20,190 nt of DNA from UBA1181 sp963648205 (GTDB lineage Bacteria; Bacteroidota; Bacteroidia; Bacteroidales; Paludibacteraceae): assembly GCA_963648205.1 (NCBI GenBank), contig CAVJCT010000003.1:1-20190 (forward strand). Reading direction: 5' to 3'. Positions within the stretch are counted from its first letter, which is position 1; each line of letters opens with the position of its first letter. Shown here piece by piece: positions 6,869-14,367 of this stretch. The notes under the pieces are model-generated. The model worked only from the letters and a program-made list of their open reading frames with translations, made no database searches and was not told where the DNA came from. A program made the translations under genes and the position numbers.

Positions 6869-8941
6869 ATGAATATAGAGGAAAAAGAAAATCATTGTCA
6901 TTGCGACGAAAATTATGAGTCGCACGGACATTGTGGCTGTTCTCATTCTCACGAAGAACATCATCACGAGCATTCTCATTCGTGCGGTTGCCATCACCAT
7001 GAGCATGAACATTCTCACAGTCACGAACATCATCACCACGATGAGGAGGGTGAAAATGAGACTCGCTCGACCGTCATCAAAATCATTGTCGCTGCTGTTC
7101 TTTTAGGAGTCGCTGTTTTCATTGAGAAGACGTTCAACCTTTCTACTTGGCAGTTGCTTCTGATTTATTTAGTACCTTACTTGATTGTCGGTTTTGAAAC
7201 TTTAAAAGAGTCGGCAGAGAAGATTGGTGAGGGTGATTTCTTAGATGAGGATTTCTTGATGACGATTGCCACCTTAGGTGCGTTGGCGATTGGATTCTTG
7301 CCTGGCGCGGAGACGCAGTTTCCCGAGGCAGTCTTTGTCATGCTCTTCTTCCAAGTAGGAGAGTTGTTCGAGACGATTGCGGAGGGGAAAAGCAAAAAGT
7401 CGATTGCTTCGTTGATGGATATTCGTCCAGATATTGCGCATGTCGAGCGAGAGGGTAAAGAGGAGACAGTCAACCCTTCAGAGGTGAAGATTGATGAAAT
7501 CATAGTGGTTCGTCCAGGTGAACGTATTCCGTTGGATGGTGTCGTCCTTGAGGGTGAGTCGAGTATGGACACGGTTGCATTGACGGGCGAGAGTGTGCCA
7601 CGAAAGGTGAGAGTGGAGGATGAGGTCATCTCAGGCTGTGTCAATCTCTCGGGCGTACTTCGTGTAAAAGTTCTGAAGAATTTTGGCGAATCAACCGCCT
7701 CTAAAATCCTCGAGTTGGTTGAAAATGCATCTGAAAACAAGTCGAAAAGCGAGAATTTCATCACTCGTTTTGCAAAGGTCTACACGCCGATTGTCGTCTT
7801 CTGTGCATTGGCATTGGCATTCATTCCGCCGTTCTTCGTCGAGGGTGGGTATTTGAGTGGTCTGGCTGTTTGGCTCTATCGTGCGTTGACATTCTTGGTT
7901 GTTTCTTGCCCTTGTGCCTTGGTGATTTCCGTTCCGCTCACCTTCTTTGGTGGTATCGGTGGCGCATCTCGAAAGGGTATTTTGGTGAAAGGCTCGAACT
8001 ATTTGGAGGCGTTGGCAAAGATGGACATTGCCGTGTTTGATAAGACGGGTACGTTGACGAAAGGCGTTTTCTCTGTCTCGATGGTTCATCCGTCGGATTT
8101 TGACGAGAACGAGTTGCTTCACTTGGCTGCCCATGTCGAACGCCACTCCACGCATCCGATCGCCGTCTCTTTGAAGCAAGCCTATCCAAATGAGTGCGAT
8201 GACTGTAAAATCGAGTCTGAAGAGGAGATTGCTGGTCACGGTATGAAAGCCGTTGTGAATGGCAGAATCGTGTATGTTGGCAATGGCAAACTGATGGACA
8301 AAATCGGTGCAAAATGGCACGAATGTAGTCACCCGACGCAAGGAACAACGGTGCATGTCGCAGTAGATGGCGTTTATGTCGGTCACATCGTCATTTCCGA
8401 CTGTATCAAGGAGGATTCTAAAGAAGCGATTGCATCTCTGAAGGCCAATGGCGTGCGCAAGACGATTATGCTGACGGGCGATCATGCTTCCGTAGGAAAA
8501 TATGTTGCCGAAACGGTTGGTTTGGATGAGTATCACGCTGAACTGTTGCCTGCGGATAAGGTGGAACAGGTTGAACGCCTTCAAAAGGAGAAAACGGAGG
8601 GTAAGACGCTTGCCTTTGTTGGAGATGGTATCAACGATGCGCCAGTGCTGGCTCGTGCGGATGTAGGCATTGCCATGGGTGGTTTAGGTTCGGATGCTGC
8701 CATCGAAGCCGCCGATGTGGTTCTGATGGATGATAAACCCTCGAAGATTGCGTTGGGTATCAAGATTGCAAAAAAGACTTTGTGCATTGCTCGTGAGAAT
8801 GTCATCTTCTCGATTGCCATCAAGGTTGCCGTCCTTCTTCTTGCCACCTTTGGCTTGGCTGGCATGGGACTCGCCGTCTTCAGTGATGTCGGTGTGATGG
8901 TATTGGCAGTGCTGAACGCATTGCGCAGCATGCGAGTATAG
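6869..8941 (+). CDS. P1B-type heavy-metal-exporting ATPase (Zn/Cd type)
   Basis: This 690-residue inner-membrane pump uses ATP to export a divalent soft metal. Motifs in order: actuator TGES at 239-242, the metal-site CPC at 347-349 followed by ALVISVP, phosphorylation motif DKTGTLTKG at 391-399, HP dipeptide at 429-430, MLTGD and VGDGINDAP in the nucleotide and hinge region. The final helix contains FSDVGVMVLAVLNALR, whose Asp fits the Zn2+/Cd2+/Pb2+ subgroup (ZntA/CadA, P1B-2) rather than copper pumps. The usual N-terminal HMA domain is missing. In its place residues 9-57 carry 22 His and 6 Cys, the Cys arranged as three C-x-C pairs, then Asp/Glu. This looks like a metal-chelating or sensing tail. 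The gene has its own promoter, a Fur-like inverted repeat upstream and a terminator after it. Zinc is the likeliest substrate; cadmium or ferrous iron cannot be excluded. Confidence 0.93.
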   Translation: MNIEEKENHCHCDENYESHGHCGCSHSHEEHHHEHSHSCGCHHHEHEHSHSHEHHHHDEEGENETRSTVIKIIVAAVLLGVAVFIEKTFNLSTWQLLLIYLVPYLIVGFETLKESAEKIGEGDFLDEDFLMTIATLGALAIGFLPGAETQFPEAVFVMLFFQVGELFETIAEGKSKKSIASLMDIRPDIAHVEREGKEETVNPSEVKIDEIIVVRPGERIPLDGVVLEGESSMDTVALTGESVPRKVRVEDEVISGCVNLSGVLRVKVLKNFGESTASKILELVENASENKSKSENFITRFAKVYTPIVVFCALALAFIPPFFVEGGYLSGLAVWLYRALTFLVVSCPCALVISVPLTFFGGIGGASRKGILVKGSNYLEALAKMDIAVFDKTGTLTKGVFSVSMVHPSDFDENELLHLAAHVERHSTHPIAVSLKQAYPNECDDCKIESEEEIAGHGMKAVVNGRIVYVGNGKLMDKIGAKWHECSHPTQGTTVHVAVDGVYVGHIVISDCIKEDSKEAIASLKANGVRKTIMLTGDHASVGKYVAETVGLDEYHAELLPADKVEQVERLQKEKTEGKTLAFVGDGINDAPVLARADVGIAMGGLGSDAAIEAADVVLMDDKPSKIALGIKIAKKTLCIARENVIFSIAIKVAVLLLATFGLAGMGLAVFSDVGVMVLAVLNALRSMRV

Positions 8942-8957
8942 GGTGGCTATAGAGACA

Positions 8958-8994
8958 AAAGAAGCGTAATTGTTGAGGACGATTACGCTTCTTT
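8958..8994. terminator. Bidirectional hairpin terminator between convergent genes
   Basis: A perfect 13-bp stem (AAAGAAGCGTAAT at 8958-8970, ATTACGCTTCTTT at 8982-8994) with an 11-base loop sits between the ATPase stop (8941) and the stop of the convergent lipoprotein gene (9015). Its A-rich and T-rich ends suit termination from both sides. Confidence 0.8.
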
Positions 8995-9014
8995 GCTATG
9001 TTTGTTTGAAAATA

Positions 9015-10748
9015 TTAATAAGGATATTTAGAAGACTCTATTGCTCCATCATACTTGCTGAATTGTGTTCCTCCATTATCTTCTGGAACAATGCGGAAAT
9101 TGTCTACTGCAAGGAACATTAGATTGCCTTCACCTGCTTTTTTCTGTAAATCTATATCTTCGACTTCAATGTAAAAGTTACAAAAATCGGTTTTATTCAA
9201 TGGACCACAGTGTTTACCCTTTGAGTATGAACATGGAAATCCATAATCAGAGATAGCGTATGCAAAGTTTCCTCCGTCTCCAGAGGTCAATGGAATTGAT
9301 ACTGTCATCCATCCCTCTGTCGAGAATGGATTGGCTGAGTTTATACAGCCCATTTCTTCATCTACATCAGCTGAACCTGGATGAAACCATGCGCCTGGTG
9401 TGCCACAAGCCACGTTACAAACAAATGACTCTCCATCATCAGACCTTTTATTTCGGCCAGCTTTTATTCTGGTGTTTGAAGTTAAATCACGTGAGAATCG
9501 TCCCGGAATAATGTCATTGTATATGTCTAAATCATAGTATTTCTCTAAATATGAAATACGTGTAACCTCGTCTGTTGCATCGCATCCGTATGCACTAAAG
9601 ATAAGGTATGCGTACGAATACCAAGGCAATTCTGGCGATACATAAACTTCAAACTTTAGAACTAAATCGTCCAAGTCTCTATTTTTGAAAATTCCCAAAA
9701 GATCTTTTTCTGGTAAATCCATAGAGTATGGTGCGTAATAGATGTATCCGCTTTTGTTGAAATAACCTTGTCCTTGAGATGTGGCTAAAACGCCATATTG
9801 GTTGGCTCTGGAGTCGACATCGTTGCCACAACCTGCTGGAAATGATCCTCCAATCCTGTTTAAAATGATGGAATAATCAGTGCCTGACAAGGCCTCGCTT
9901 GTTCTCCATGCTCGTTTTCCACTATTGTTGGTACTTGAGTTGTAGGCTTGAAGTGCTCCGTTCTCGTCTCCTGCACTGGTTTCTTCACTGTCAAAGTCCA
10001 ACCAGACATTTCGGGTGTCGCGGAAGAACATAGATGAGTAAGCAGTTCCTTGTGAGTTTGATACTGCTAATTTTGTTGAGTTGGGTATGCCAGATGGTAT
10101 TGTAATCAACAACTCTTTTCCATTGTTTGCAATCTTCACATTGTTTCTGTCTACCGCATAACGTTTACCGTTAGGTGTTCCCGTAAGTATGTTTGCCTCT
10201 TCAAACCATACTTTGAGGGTGTCTTTTGCTGGTAAACTCTCTCTGAAATTTGCACCTGCAACTCGTAAAACTCCTCCGTCTGGCACGAATTCACAATAGA
10301 ATCGGCTAATCTCGGGTGCGGAAACTGGTTTCCCAATTTGGTACTCTGCTGTGCATCCAAACTCGGAAACTAATACCAAACTTTGTGTCGGAATCTCATC
10401 AGCTGCACTTTTCAAAGAGACAATAATTTTGTCATCTGTGATGTAATTTTTGTTTAAACTGATGACGTAGCGAGTGCCTTGTGAATCCACCAAATACGCC
10501 TCTCTTGTCAGCGTTAATGACGATCCTTTTATCACAACATTCCCAATCGAGGAAAGCTCTGATAATGCCACTGAAGAGGAATCTGGCGATACAATCTCCG
10601 TGATCTTAAAACTCTCACACGTGTGTCTTCTGTCTGAACAATCTCCAGTTGTACATTCACAATCTGGACAATCGCAGTCGGAATGACACGAAAAAAATAG
10701 GCTGCCAATCATTGTAAACGAGGCAGCACCCATAAGAAATCTATTCAT
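9015..10748 (-). CDS. SGBP/SusE-like surface glycan-binding lipoprotein
   Basis: This 577-residue protein has a lipoprotein signal peptide (charged start, hydrophobic residues 4-20, lipobox-like LFFSC with C21), so it is predicted to be lipid-anchored and, in Bacteroidota, probably surface-exposed. Just after the anchor, seven Cys fall between residues 21 and 44. The middle resembles IPT/TIG immunoglobulin-like repeats: ITEIVSPDSS followed by an IKGSSL-type strand, then EFVPDGGVLRVAGANF. The C-terminal half (from about WLDFDSEE to DNFRIVPED) resembles the xyloglucan-binding-type domain of surface glycan-binding proteins. Such proteins usually sit beside SusC/SusD pairs and glycoside hydrolases, none of which is here. 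A -7 box lies 34 bp upstream. The ligand is unknown. Family placement is from recognised sequence style and should be checked against SGBP profiles. Confidence 0.72.
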   Translation of the reverse strand: MNRFLMGAASFTMIGSLFFSCHSDCDCPDCECTTGDCSDRRHTCESFKITEIVSPDSSSVALSELSSIGNVVIKGSSLTLTREAYLVDSQGTRYVISLNKNYITDDKIIVSLKSAADEIPTQSLVLVSEFGCTAEYQIGKPVSAPEISRFYCEFVPDGGVLRVAGANFRESLPAKDTLKVWFEEANILTGTPNGKRYAVDRNNVKIANNGKELLITIPSGIPNSTKLAVSNSQGTAYSSMFFRDTRNVWLDFDSEETSAGDENGALQAYNSSTNNSGKRAWRTSEALSGTDYSIILNRIGGSFPAGCGNDVDSRANQYGVLATSQGQGYFNKSGYIYYAPYSMDLPEKDLLGIFKNRDLDDLVLKFEVYVSPELPWYSYAYLIFSAYGCDATDEVTRISYLEKYYDLDIYNDIIPGRFSRDLTSNTRIKAGRNKRSDDGESFVCNVACGTPGAWFHPGSADVDEEMGCINSANPFSTEGWMTVSIPLTSGDGGNFAYAISDYGFPCSYSKGKHCGPLNKTDFCNFYIEVEDIDLQKKAGEGNLMFLAVDNFRIVPEDNGGTQFSKYDGAIESSKYPY

Positions 10749-10781
10749 TAATAATAAAAATTGATGTACGCATTAATGATG

Positions 10782-10789
10782 CAAATTTA
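10782..10789 (-). promoter_or_regulatory. Probable lipoprotein gene promoter, -7 box
   Basis: On the minus strand TAAATTTG matches TAnnTTTG, giving a leader of about 27 nt. No clear -33 TTTG is seen at the normal spacing. It suggests the lipoprotein gene is transcribed separately from the ATPase gene 90 bp upstream. Confidence 0.5.
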
Positions 10790-10838
10790 CATCGATTTTT
10801 CTTATTTTTGAATAAAAAAGAATGAATTTCGTCCTTTC

Positions 10839-12023
10839 CTAAAACAATCTTCCCAAATTCATCTGCATAAACGCCTCCACACTAATTCCTCCGTCGCCAA
10901 CAATGAAGGCTGTGGTGGGGTGGAAGAGTTGCTTAAAACGCTCTAACCCAGCAGTGTTCTTCTCTGCATTGCCTTTCACCTCTATCGCTACAACAGAGTT
11001 CTTTTTGCGCAGCACGAAGTCTACTTCATCATTTTTGTCTCTCCAATAGTAGACTTCAAAGCGGTGGACGAACGCTTGCCCTATAATATAGGCTCCTACA
11101 CTTGATTCTAACACGCGCCCCCACTGCTTTCTATCCATCAATACTTGCTCTAATGTACACGAATGATAGATCATCTTCAGCGCGTTGCAGTAGACTTGGA
11201 ATTTCGGCACGCTGGCTCTTCTCCTTGCTGTGTCTACACTGAATTTCTGTAATCCGCATAGTAACCCACTGTCATTCAACAGGTTGATATAGCCTGTCAG
11301 TGTTGTGGTATTGCCTGCGTCTTGCAATGATCCAATCATTTTTGTGAGCGATAGTAATTCTCCCGAATAGGCTGCACCCAACTCGAATGTCTGTCGTAAC
11401 AAGGCTGGCTTCCCAATGGGTGAATCCATCAGAATGTCTTTGTTGATGGTCGCCTCTATGATGGCAGACTGTATATATTGTTGGAATCGGTCATAATCGC
11501 CAATCAACGAGGCTGCTCCAGGATATCCTCCGTAGAAAATGTACTGCTCCAAAGAAAATCCGAAACACTCTTTCATCTCCGCATAACTCCAATGGGTCAT
11601 TCTGATTTCTTCAAATCTTCCCATCAACGACTCTGAGAGACCTTTCTCTAACAAAATACGACTGCTACCCAACAATAATACCTTGATGTTAATCTCGTTG
11701 AAGGTGTCTGAATCCCACTCTTTTTTGACAACCTCGCTCCAGTTGTTTATCTTCTGAATCTCATCAATCACCAAGATGGCACAGTCATACTGGTTGCTCT
11801 TCTTCAGACTGCGCACTGCCTCCCAACAGTCAGATACCCAGGTGCTATCGCTCGCTGGTGTATTGTCTGCTGAAAAGAACAGATAGGGCAATGTCATATC
11901 TTTCAAAACTTGTCGTACCACCGTGGATTTCCCCACTTGACGCGGTCCCATGACAACTTGAATGAACTTTCTTGCTTCTAAAAGTCTATCTGTAATTAAC
12001 TGATATTCAACACGTTTGAACAT
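10839..12023 (-). CDS. AAA_14/DUF4143-family ATPase
   Basis: This 394-residue protein belongs to the large family of P-loop ATPases with an N-terminal AAA_14 domain and a C-terminal DUF4143 domain, common in Bacteroidota and still without an agreed function. Walker A is GPRQVGKS at residues 26-33 and Walker B is ILVIDE at 83-88; LLLGSSR at about 116-122 is sensor-1-like. The C-terminal part contains DEVDFVL (332-338) and VAIEVKG (345-351), which resembles a PD-(D/E)xK nuclease core (E333, D335, E348, K350). Whether it cuts DNA is unknown. No signal peptide or membrane segment. Upstream lie a -7 box and a 22-bp repeat array that would be transcribed as its leader, suggesting leader-based or repeat-bound regulation. 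Neighbours give no functional clue. Confidence 0.85.
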   Translation of the reverse strand: MFKRVEYQLITDRLLEARKFIQVVMGPRQVGKSTVVRQVLKDMTLPYLFFSADNTPASDSTWVSDCWEAVRSLKKSNQYDCAILVIDEIQKINNWSEVVKKEWDSDTFNEINIKVLLLGSSRILLEKGLSESLMGRFEEIRMTHWSYAEMKECFGFSLEQYIFYGGYPGAASLIGDYDRFQQYIQSAIIEATINKDILMDSPIGKPALLRQTFELGAAYSGELLSLTKMIGSLQDAGNTTTLTGYINLLNDSGLLCGLQKFSVDTARRRASVPKFQVYCNALKMIYHSCTLEQVLMDRKQWGRVLESSVGAYIIGQAFVHRFEVYYWRDKNDEVDFVLRKKNSVVAIEVKGNAEKNTAGLERFKQLFHPTTAFIVGDGGISVEAFMQMNLGRLF

Positions 12024-12036
12024 ACTTTTACTTTTT

Positions 12037-12154
12037 ACTCAATGGACTGAGTTATTTTACTCAATGCTCTGAGTAAATTTACTCAATTGACTGAGTAAAA
12101 CTACTCAACGGATTGAGTAAAATTACTCAATGGACTGAGTTATTTTACTCAATG
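12037..12154. repeat. 22-bp tandem array of alternating ACTCA/TGAGT half-sites
   Basis: Units begin at 12037, 12059, 12081, 12103, 12125 and 12147, an exact 22-bp period. The first five each read ACTCA-N6-TGAGT and the sixth is a half unit (ACTCAATG). The linkers between units are also 6 bp, A/T-rich, so inverted 5-mers alternate every 11 bp, eleven half-sites on one helical face. Inner N6 sequences vary (ATGGAC, ATGCTC, ATTGAC, ACGGAT) while arms and spacing are fixed. The array lies between the probable -7 box and the ATG of the ATPase gene, so it would be transcribed as a series of short hairpins or act as an operator. Confidence 0.9.
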
Positions 12155-12162
12155 CAAATGTA
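12155..12162 (-). promoter_or_regulatory. Probable ATPase gene promoter, -7 box
   Basis: On the minus strand TACATTTG fits TAnnTTTG and directly abuts the 22-bp array. Transcription would start near 12148, giving a leader of about 125 nt made almost wholly of the repeats. No clear -33 box; instead AAGTTATA is repeated 20 bp apart (plus-strand TATAACTT at 12161-12168 and 12181-12188). Confidence 0.5.
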
Positions 12163-12213
12163 TAACTTATTTCCGAAATCTATAACTTCCTCATTCTCTT
12201 TTATTTATCCTTA

Positions 12214-12243
12214 CAAAAAAAGCCCAGATTATCTCTGGGCTTT
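12214..12243 (-). terminator. Rho-independent terminator of the SulP gene
   Basis: On the minus strand a perfect 10-bp stem (plus-strand arms AAAGCCCAGA at 12219-12228 and TCTGGGCTTT at 12234-12243, loop of five) is followed by a run of T's. It lies 39 bp after the stop of the SulP gene. A shorter hairpin (GCACG-CTAT-CGTGC, 12255-12268) lies between stop and terminator. Confidence 0.88.
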
Positions 12244-12281
12244 CTCTATAATTAGCACGCTATCGTGCGGTGAATCTTCTT

Positions 12282-13979
12282 TTATTTCACATACTCTTCT
12301 GCTTTCGCCAACGCTACGTTGATGTTCGGACAAATATTCTCTTTGCCCAAAATCTTGTCCATCTTAGCCTTCAAAAGGGTCTTTTCTACATTCGGACGAA
12401 CGCCTGAGAGAACGACCGTGATGCCGGCTTTCTGCGACTGCAAACAGAGGTTCTCCAAGTTGTGCAATCCCGTTGAATCGATGAACGGAACTTTACGCAT
12501 ACGGATAACTCGCACTTTCGGTGTCTGCGCTACCTCCGACATCACCTCGTCAAATTTATTGGCAACACCAAAGAAATATGGACCGTCAATCTCATATACT
12601 TCAACTCCATCTGGAATTTGCAACTTCTCCTCGTGAAGGGTTACGTCTAAATTCTCTCCTGGATCGATCTCGTCGTGGAACACGTGAATCTCGGATGTCT
12701 CGCTCGAACGACGGATGAAGAGGACAACAGCCAACAACAATCCAATCTCAATGGCAATCGTCAAATCGAAAATCACTGTCAACAAGAAGGTGACCATCAA
12801 AACAGAGAAATCTGACTTCGGACTCTTCCACAACGATACGAAGGTTCTCCATCCACTCATATTGTATGACACCATCACCAAGACACCAGCCAAACATGGC
12901 ATTGGAATATAACCGACGAGTTTTCCTAAGAAAAGCAACACGAGCAACAACACGATTGCATGGATAACGCCAGCCACTGGTGTGCGTCCGCCGTTGTTGA
13001 TATTGGTCATGGTTCTTGCAATGGCTCCCGTTGCAGGTATTCCACCGAAGAATGGCACTACGATGTTAGCGATTCCTTGTCCGATCAGCTCCGTGTTCGA
13101 ATTGTGTCTGTCGCCAATCACACCGTCGGCTACCATGGCAGAGAGCAACGACTCAATCGCACCCAACATAGCAATGGTGAACGCGGCAGGGAAGAGTCGC
13201 TGAATCACTTTCAAGAAACTCTGTCCTTCGCTCAATTCCATCGCTGGAAGATGAGGCGCAGGCACTCCCGAAGGCAACTCGTAGAGGTCGCCAATCGTCT
13301 GGATAGAGGTTACTCCAAAATATTCTTTTAAGATGACGCATGCAATCGTCGCAATGATGATGGCTACCAACGAACCCGGAATCTTTTTCGAGATTTTAGG
13401 CGTGAAGATGATGATCAGCAAACTGGCGATGCCCACTCCAAACGCCCACCAGTTGATGTGGCTGAAATTCTGGAAATAGCAAATCCATTTATGAATAAAA
13501 TCCGCAGGCACATTGGTGATGCCCAATCCGAAAAGGTCGTTCATTTGGGTCGAAAAAATCGTGAGGGCGATACCTCCCGTGAATCCGACGATGACAGGGT
13601 AGGGAACGAACTTGATGACACTACCCAAGTGGACTACACCCATGACAATCAGCAAGATACCTGCCATAATCGTGGCAATGGTCAACCCCGTGATGCCATA
13701 CTCTTGGATGATGCCATAGATGATGACGATGAACGCTCCTGTCGGTCCTCCTATCTGTACCTTCGAACCGCCAAACACAGCAATTAAAAATCCAGCGATA
13801 ATCGCCGTCACTAATCCTTCCGTCGGTCCAACTCCCGACGCAATACCAAACGCAATGGCCAATGGAATCGCTACGATACCAACGATGATTCCCGCCATGA
13901 AATCGGTTACGAACTGCCCCTTGTTATAACTCTTCAAACAAGAGAAAAACTTCGGCGCAAATACCTTTTCGTGATTCAT
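12282..13979 (-). CDS. SulP-family inorganic anion transporter with STAS domain
   Basis: This 565-residue inner-membrane protein is a SulP (SLC26-like) permease for an anion such as sulfate or bicarbonate, usually with H+ or Na+. The membrane part spans about residues 20-425 and includes the family hallmarks GSKVQIGGPTGAF (71-83) in the substrate-binding half helix and the AIESLLSAMVADG...NSNTELIGQGIAN region (274-305). A cytoplasmic STAS domain follows at about 450-560 with the conserved IDSTGLHNL loop (500-508), the position corresponding to the phosphorylatable serine in anti-sigma antagonists. Length is standard. No carbonic anhydrase or sulfate assimilation gene is adjacent, so the substrate is undecided. 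The start Met is followed by a short polar tail before the first helix. It has its own promoter-like box about 100 bp upstream and a terminator. Confidence 0.92.
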   Translation of the reverse strand: MNHEKVFAPKFFSCLKSYNKGQFVTDFMAGIIVGIVAIPLAIAFGIASGVGPTEGLVTAIIAGFLIAVFGGSKVQIGGPTGAFIVIIYGIIQEYGITGLTIATIMAGILLIVMGVVHLGSVIKFVPYPVIVGFTGGIALTIFSTQMNDLFGLGITNVPADFIHKWICYFQNFSHINWWAFGVGIASLLIIIFTPKISKKIPGSLVAIIIATIACVILKEYFGVTSIQTIGDLYELPSGVPAPHLPAMELSEGQSFLKVIQRLFPAAFTIAMLGAIESLLSAMVADGVIGDRHNSNTELIGQGIANIVVPFFGGIPATGAIARTMTNINNGGRTPVAGVIHAIVLLLVLLFLGKLVGYIPMPCLAGVLVMVSYNMSGWRTFVSLWKSPKSDFSVLMVTFLLTVIFDLTIAIEIGLLLAVVLFIRRSSETSEIHVFHDEIDPGENLDVTLHEEKLQIPDGVEVYEIDGPYFFGVANKFDEVMSEVAQTPKVRVIRMRKVPFIDSTGLHNLENLCLQSQKAGITVVLSGVRPNVEKTLLKAKMDKILGKENICPNINVALAKAEEYVK

Positions 13980-14078
13980 TTTTTGTCTCTATTGATGAAA
14001 ATTATTGTTTCTTCACTTCGAAATATGCTTCAACGCTTATCTATTTGACAGTTGAAAATAAGCCATTCAATTTACGTG

Positions 14079-14086
14079 CAAAATTA
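14079..14086 (-). promoter_or_regulatory. Probable SulP gene promoter, -7 box
   Basis: On the minus strand TAATTTTG fits TAnnTTTG. The leader would be about 100 nt. The -33 element is not clear at the expected spacing. Confidence 0.45.
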
Positions 14087-14185
14087 TATGATATTTAGGA
14101 ATGTTACGGAAAACTCGCTATAAAATAGTGTTAAATAACATAAACTTTTGACTCGTTCATCCATAATCTGCCCCTTCGTTTCCAA

Positions 14186-14215
14186 TTTGTTATTCCTTAT
14201 TATTATATATCTTTG
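14186..14215 (+). promoter_or_regulatory. Upstream ugd promoter (P1)
   Basis: TTTG at 14186-14189, an 18-bp spacer and TATCTTTG at 14208-14215 match the Bacteroidota promoter pattern closely. Transcription from about 14222 would run through the duplicated palindromic element into ugd. Confidence 0.65.
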
Positions 14216-14224
14216 TATGAATCT

Positions 14225-14296
14225 GAATTTGTGGGANNNNNNNNNNNNNNNNNNNNNNNNNNNNNNNNNGAATTTGTGGGACATGTCCCACAAATT
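14225..14296. repeat. Palindromic repeat, two copies at 45-bp period, interrupted by N gap
   Basis: GAATTTGTGGGA occurs at 14225-14236 and again at 14270-14281. The second copy continues into a perfect 26-bp palindrome (14271-14296, core TGTGGGACATGTCCCACA); the first runs into 33 N's, so the rest of it is hidden. As RNA the second copy forms an 11-bp stem with loop CATG, followed by the T-rich GATTTTGATTTT, so it could terminate transcripts from P1. As DNA it is a candidate operator immediately upstream of P2. The gap probably reflects unresolved repeat units, so copy number may be wrong. Confidence 0.8.
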
Positions 14297-14305
14297 GATT
14301 TTGAT

Positions 14306-14336
14306 TTTGCCATCCCGAAAAATTCCATTAATTTTG
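14306..14336 (+). promoter_or_regulatory. Downstream ugd promoter (P2)
   Basis: TTTG at 14306-14309, a 19-bp spacer and TAATTTTG at 14329-14336 fit the Bacteroidota consensus very well. Transcription would start near 14343, leaving a leader of about 25 nt. The 26-bp palindrome ends 10 bp before the -33 element. Confidence 0.68.
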
Positions 14337-14367
14337 ACTGTATTTTAATTAGCAGAAATTTATCAAT

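Larger units (their letters stand above)
13980..14367. other. 388-bp divergent intergenic region, sulP / ugd
   Basis: No gene is seen in this stretch. It holds a minus-strand promoter-like box for the SulP gene, two plus-strand promoters for ugd, a duplicated palindromic element and a 33-base run of N (14237-14269). Open reading frames reported across the N run are artefacts of the palindrome and the gap. Confidence 0.7.

Noticed and set aside
7691..8584. 297-aa antisense frame within the metal ATPase gene
   Set aside because: The plus-strand frame carries all P-type ATPase motifs; the antisense product looks like no known family.
12037..12154. CRISPR array
   Set aside because: Units are 22 bp with 6-bp linkers and inner palindromes; there are no spacers of 25-40 bp and no cas genes.
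14279..14288. GGACATGTCC resembling the eukaryotic p53 half-site
   Set aside because: The sequence is bacterial; the match is a by-product of the perfect palindrome.
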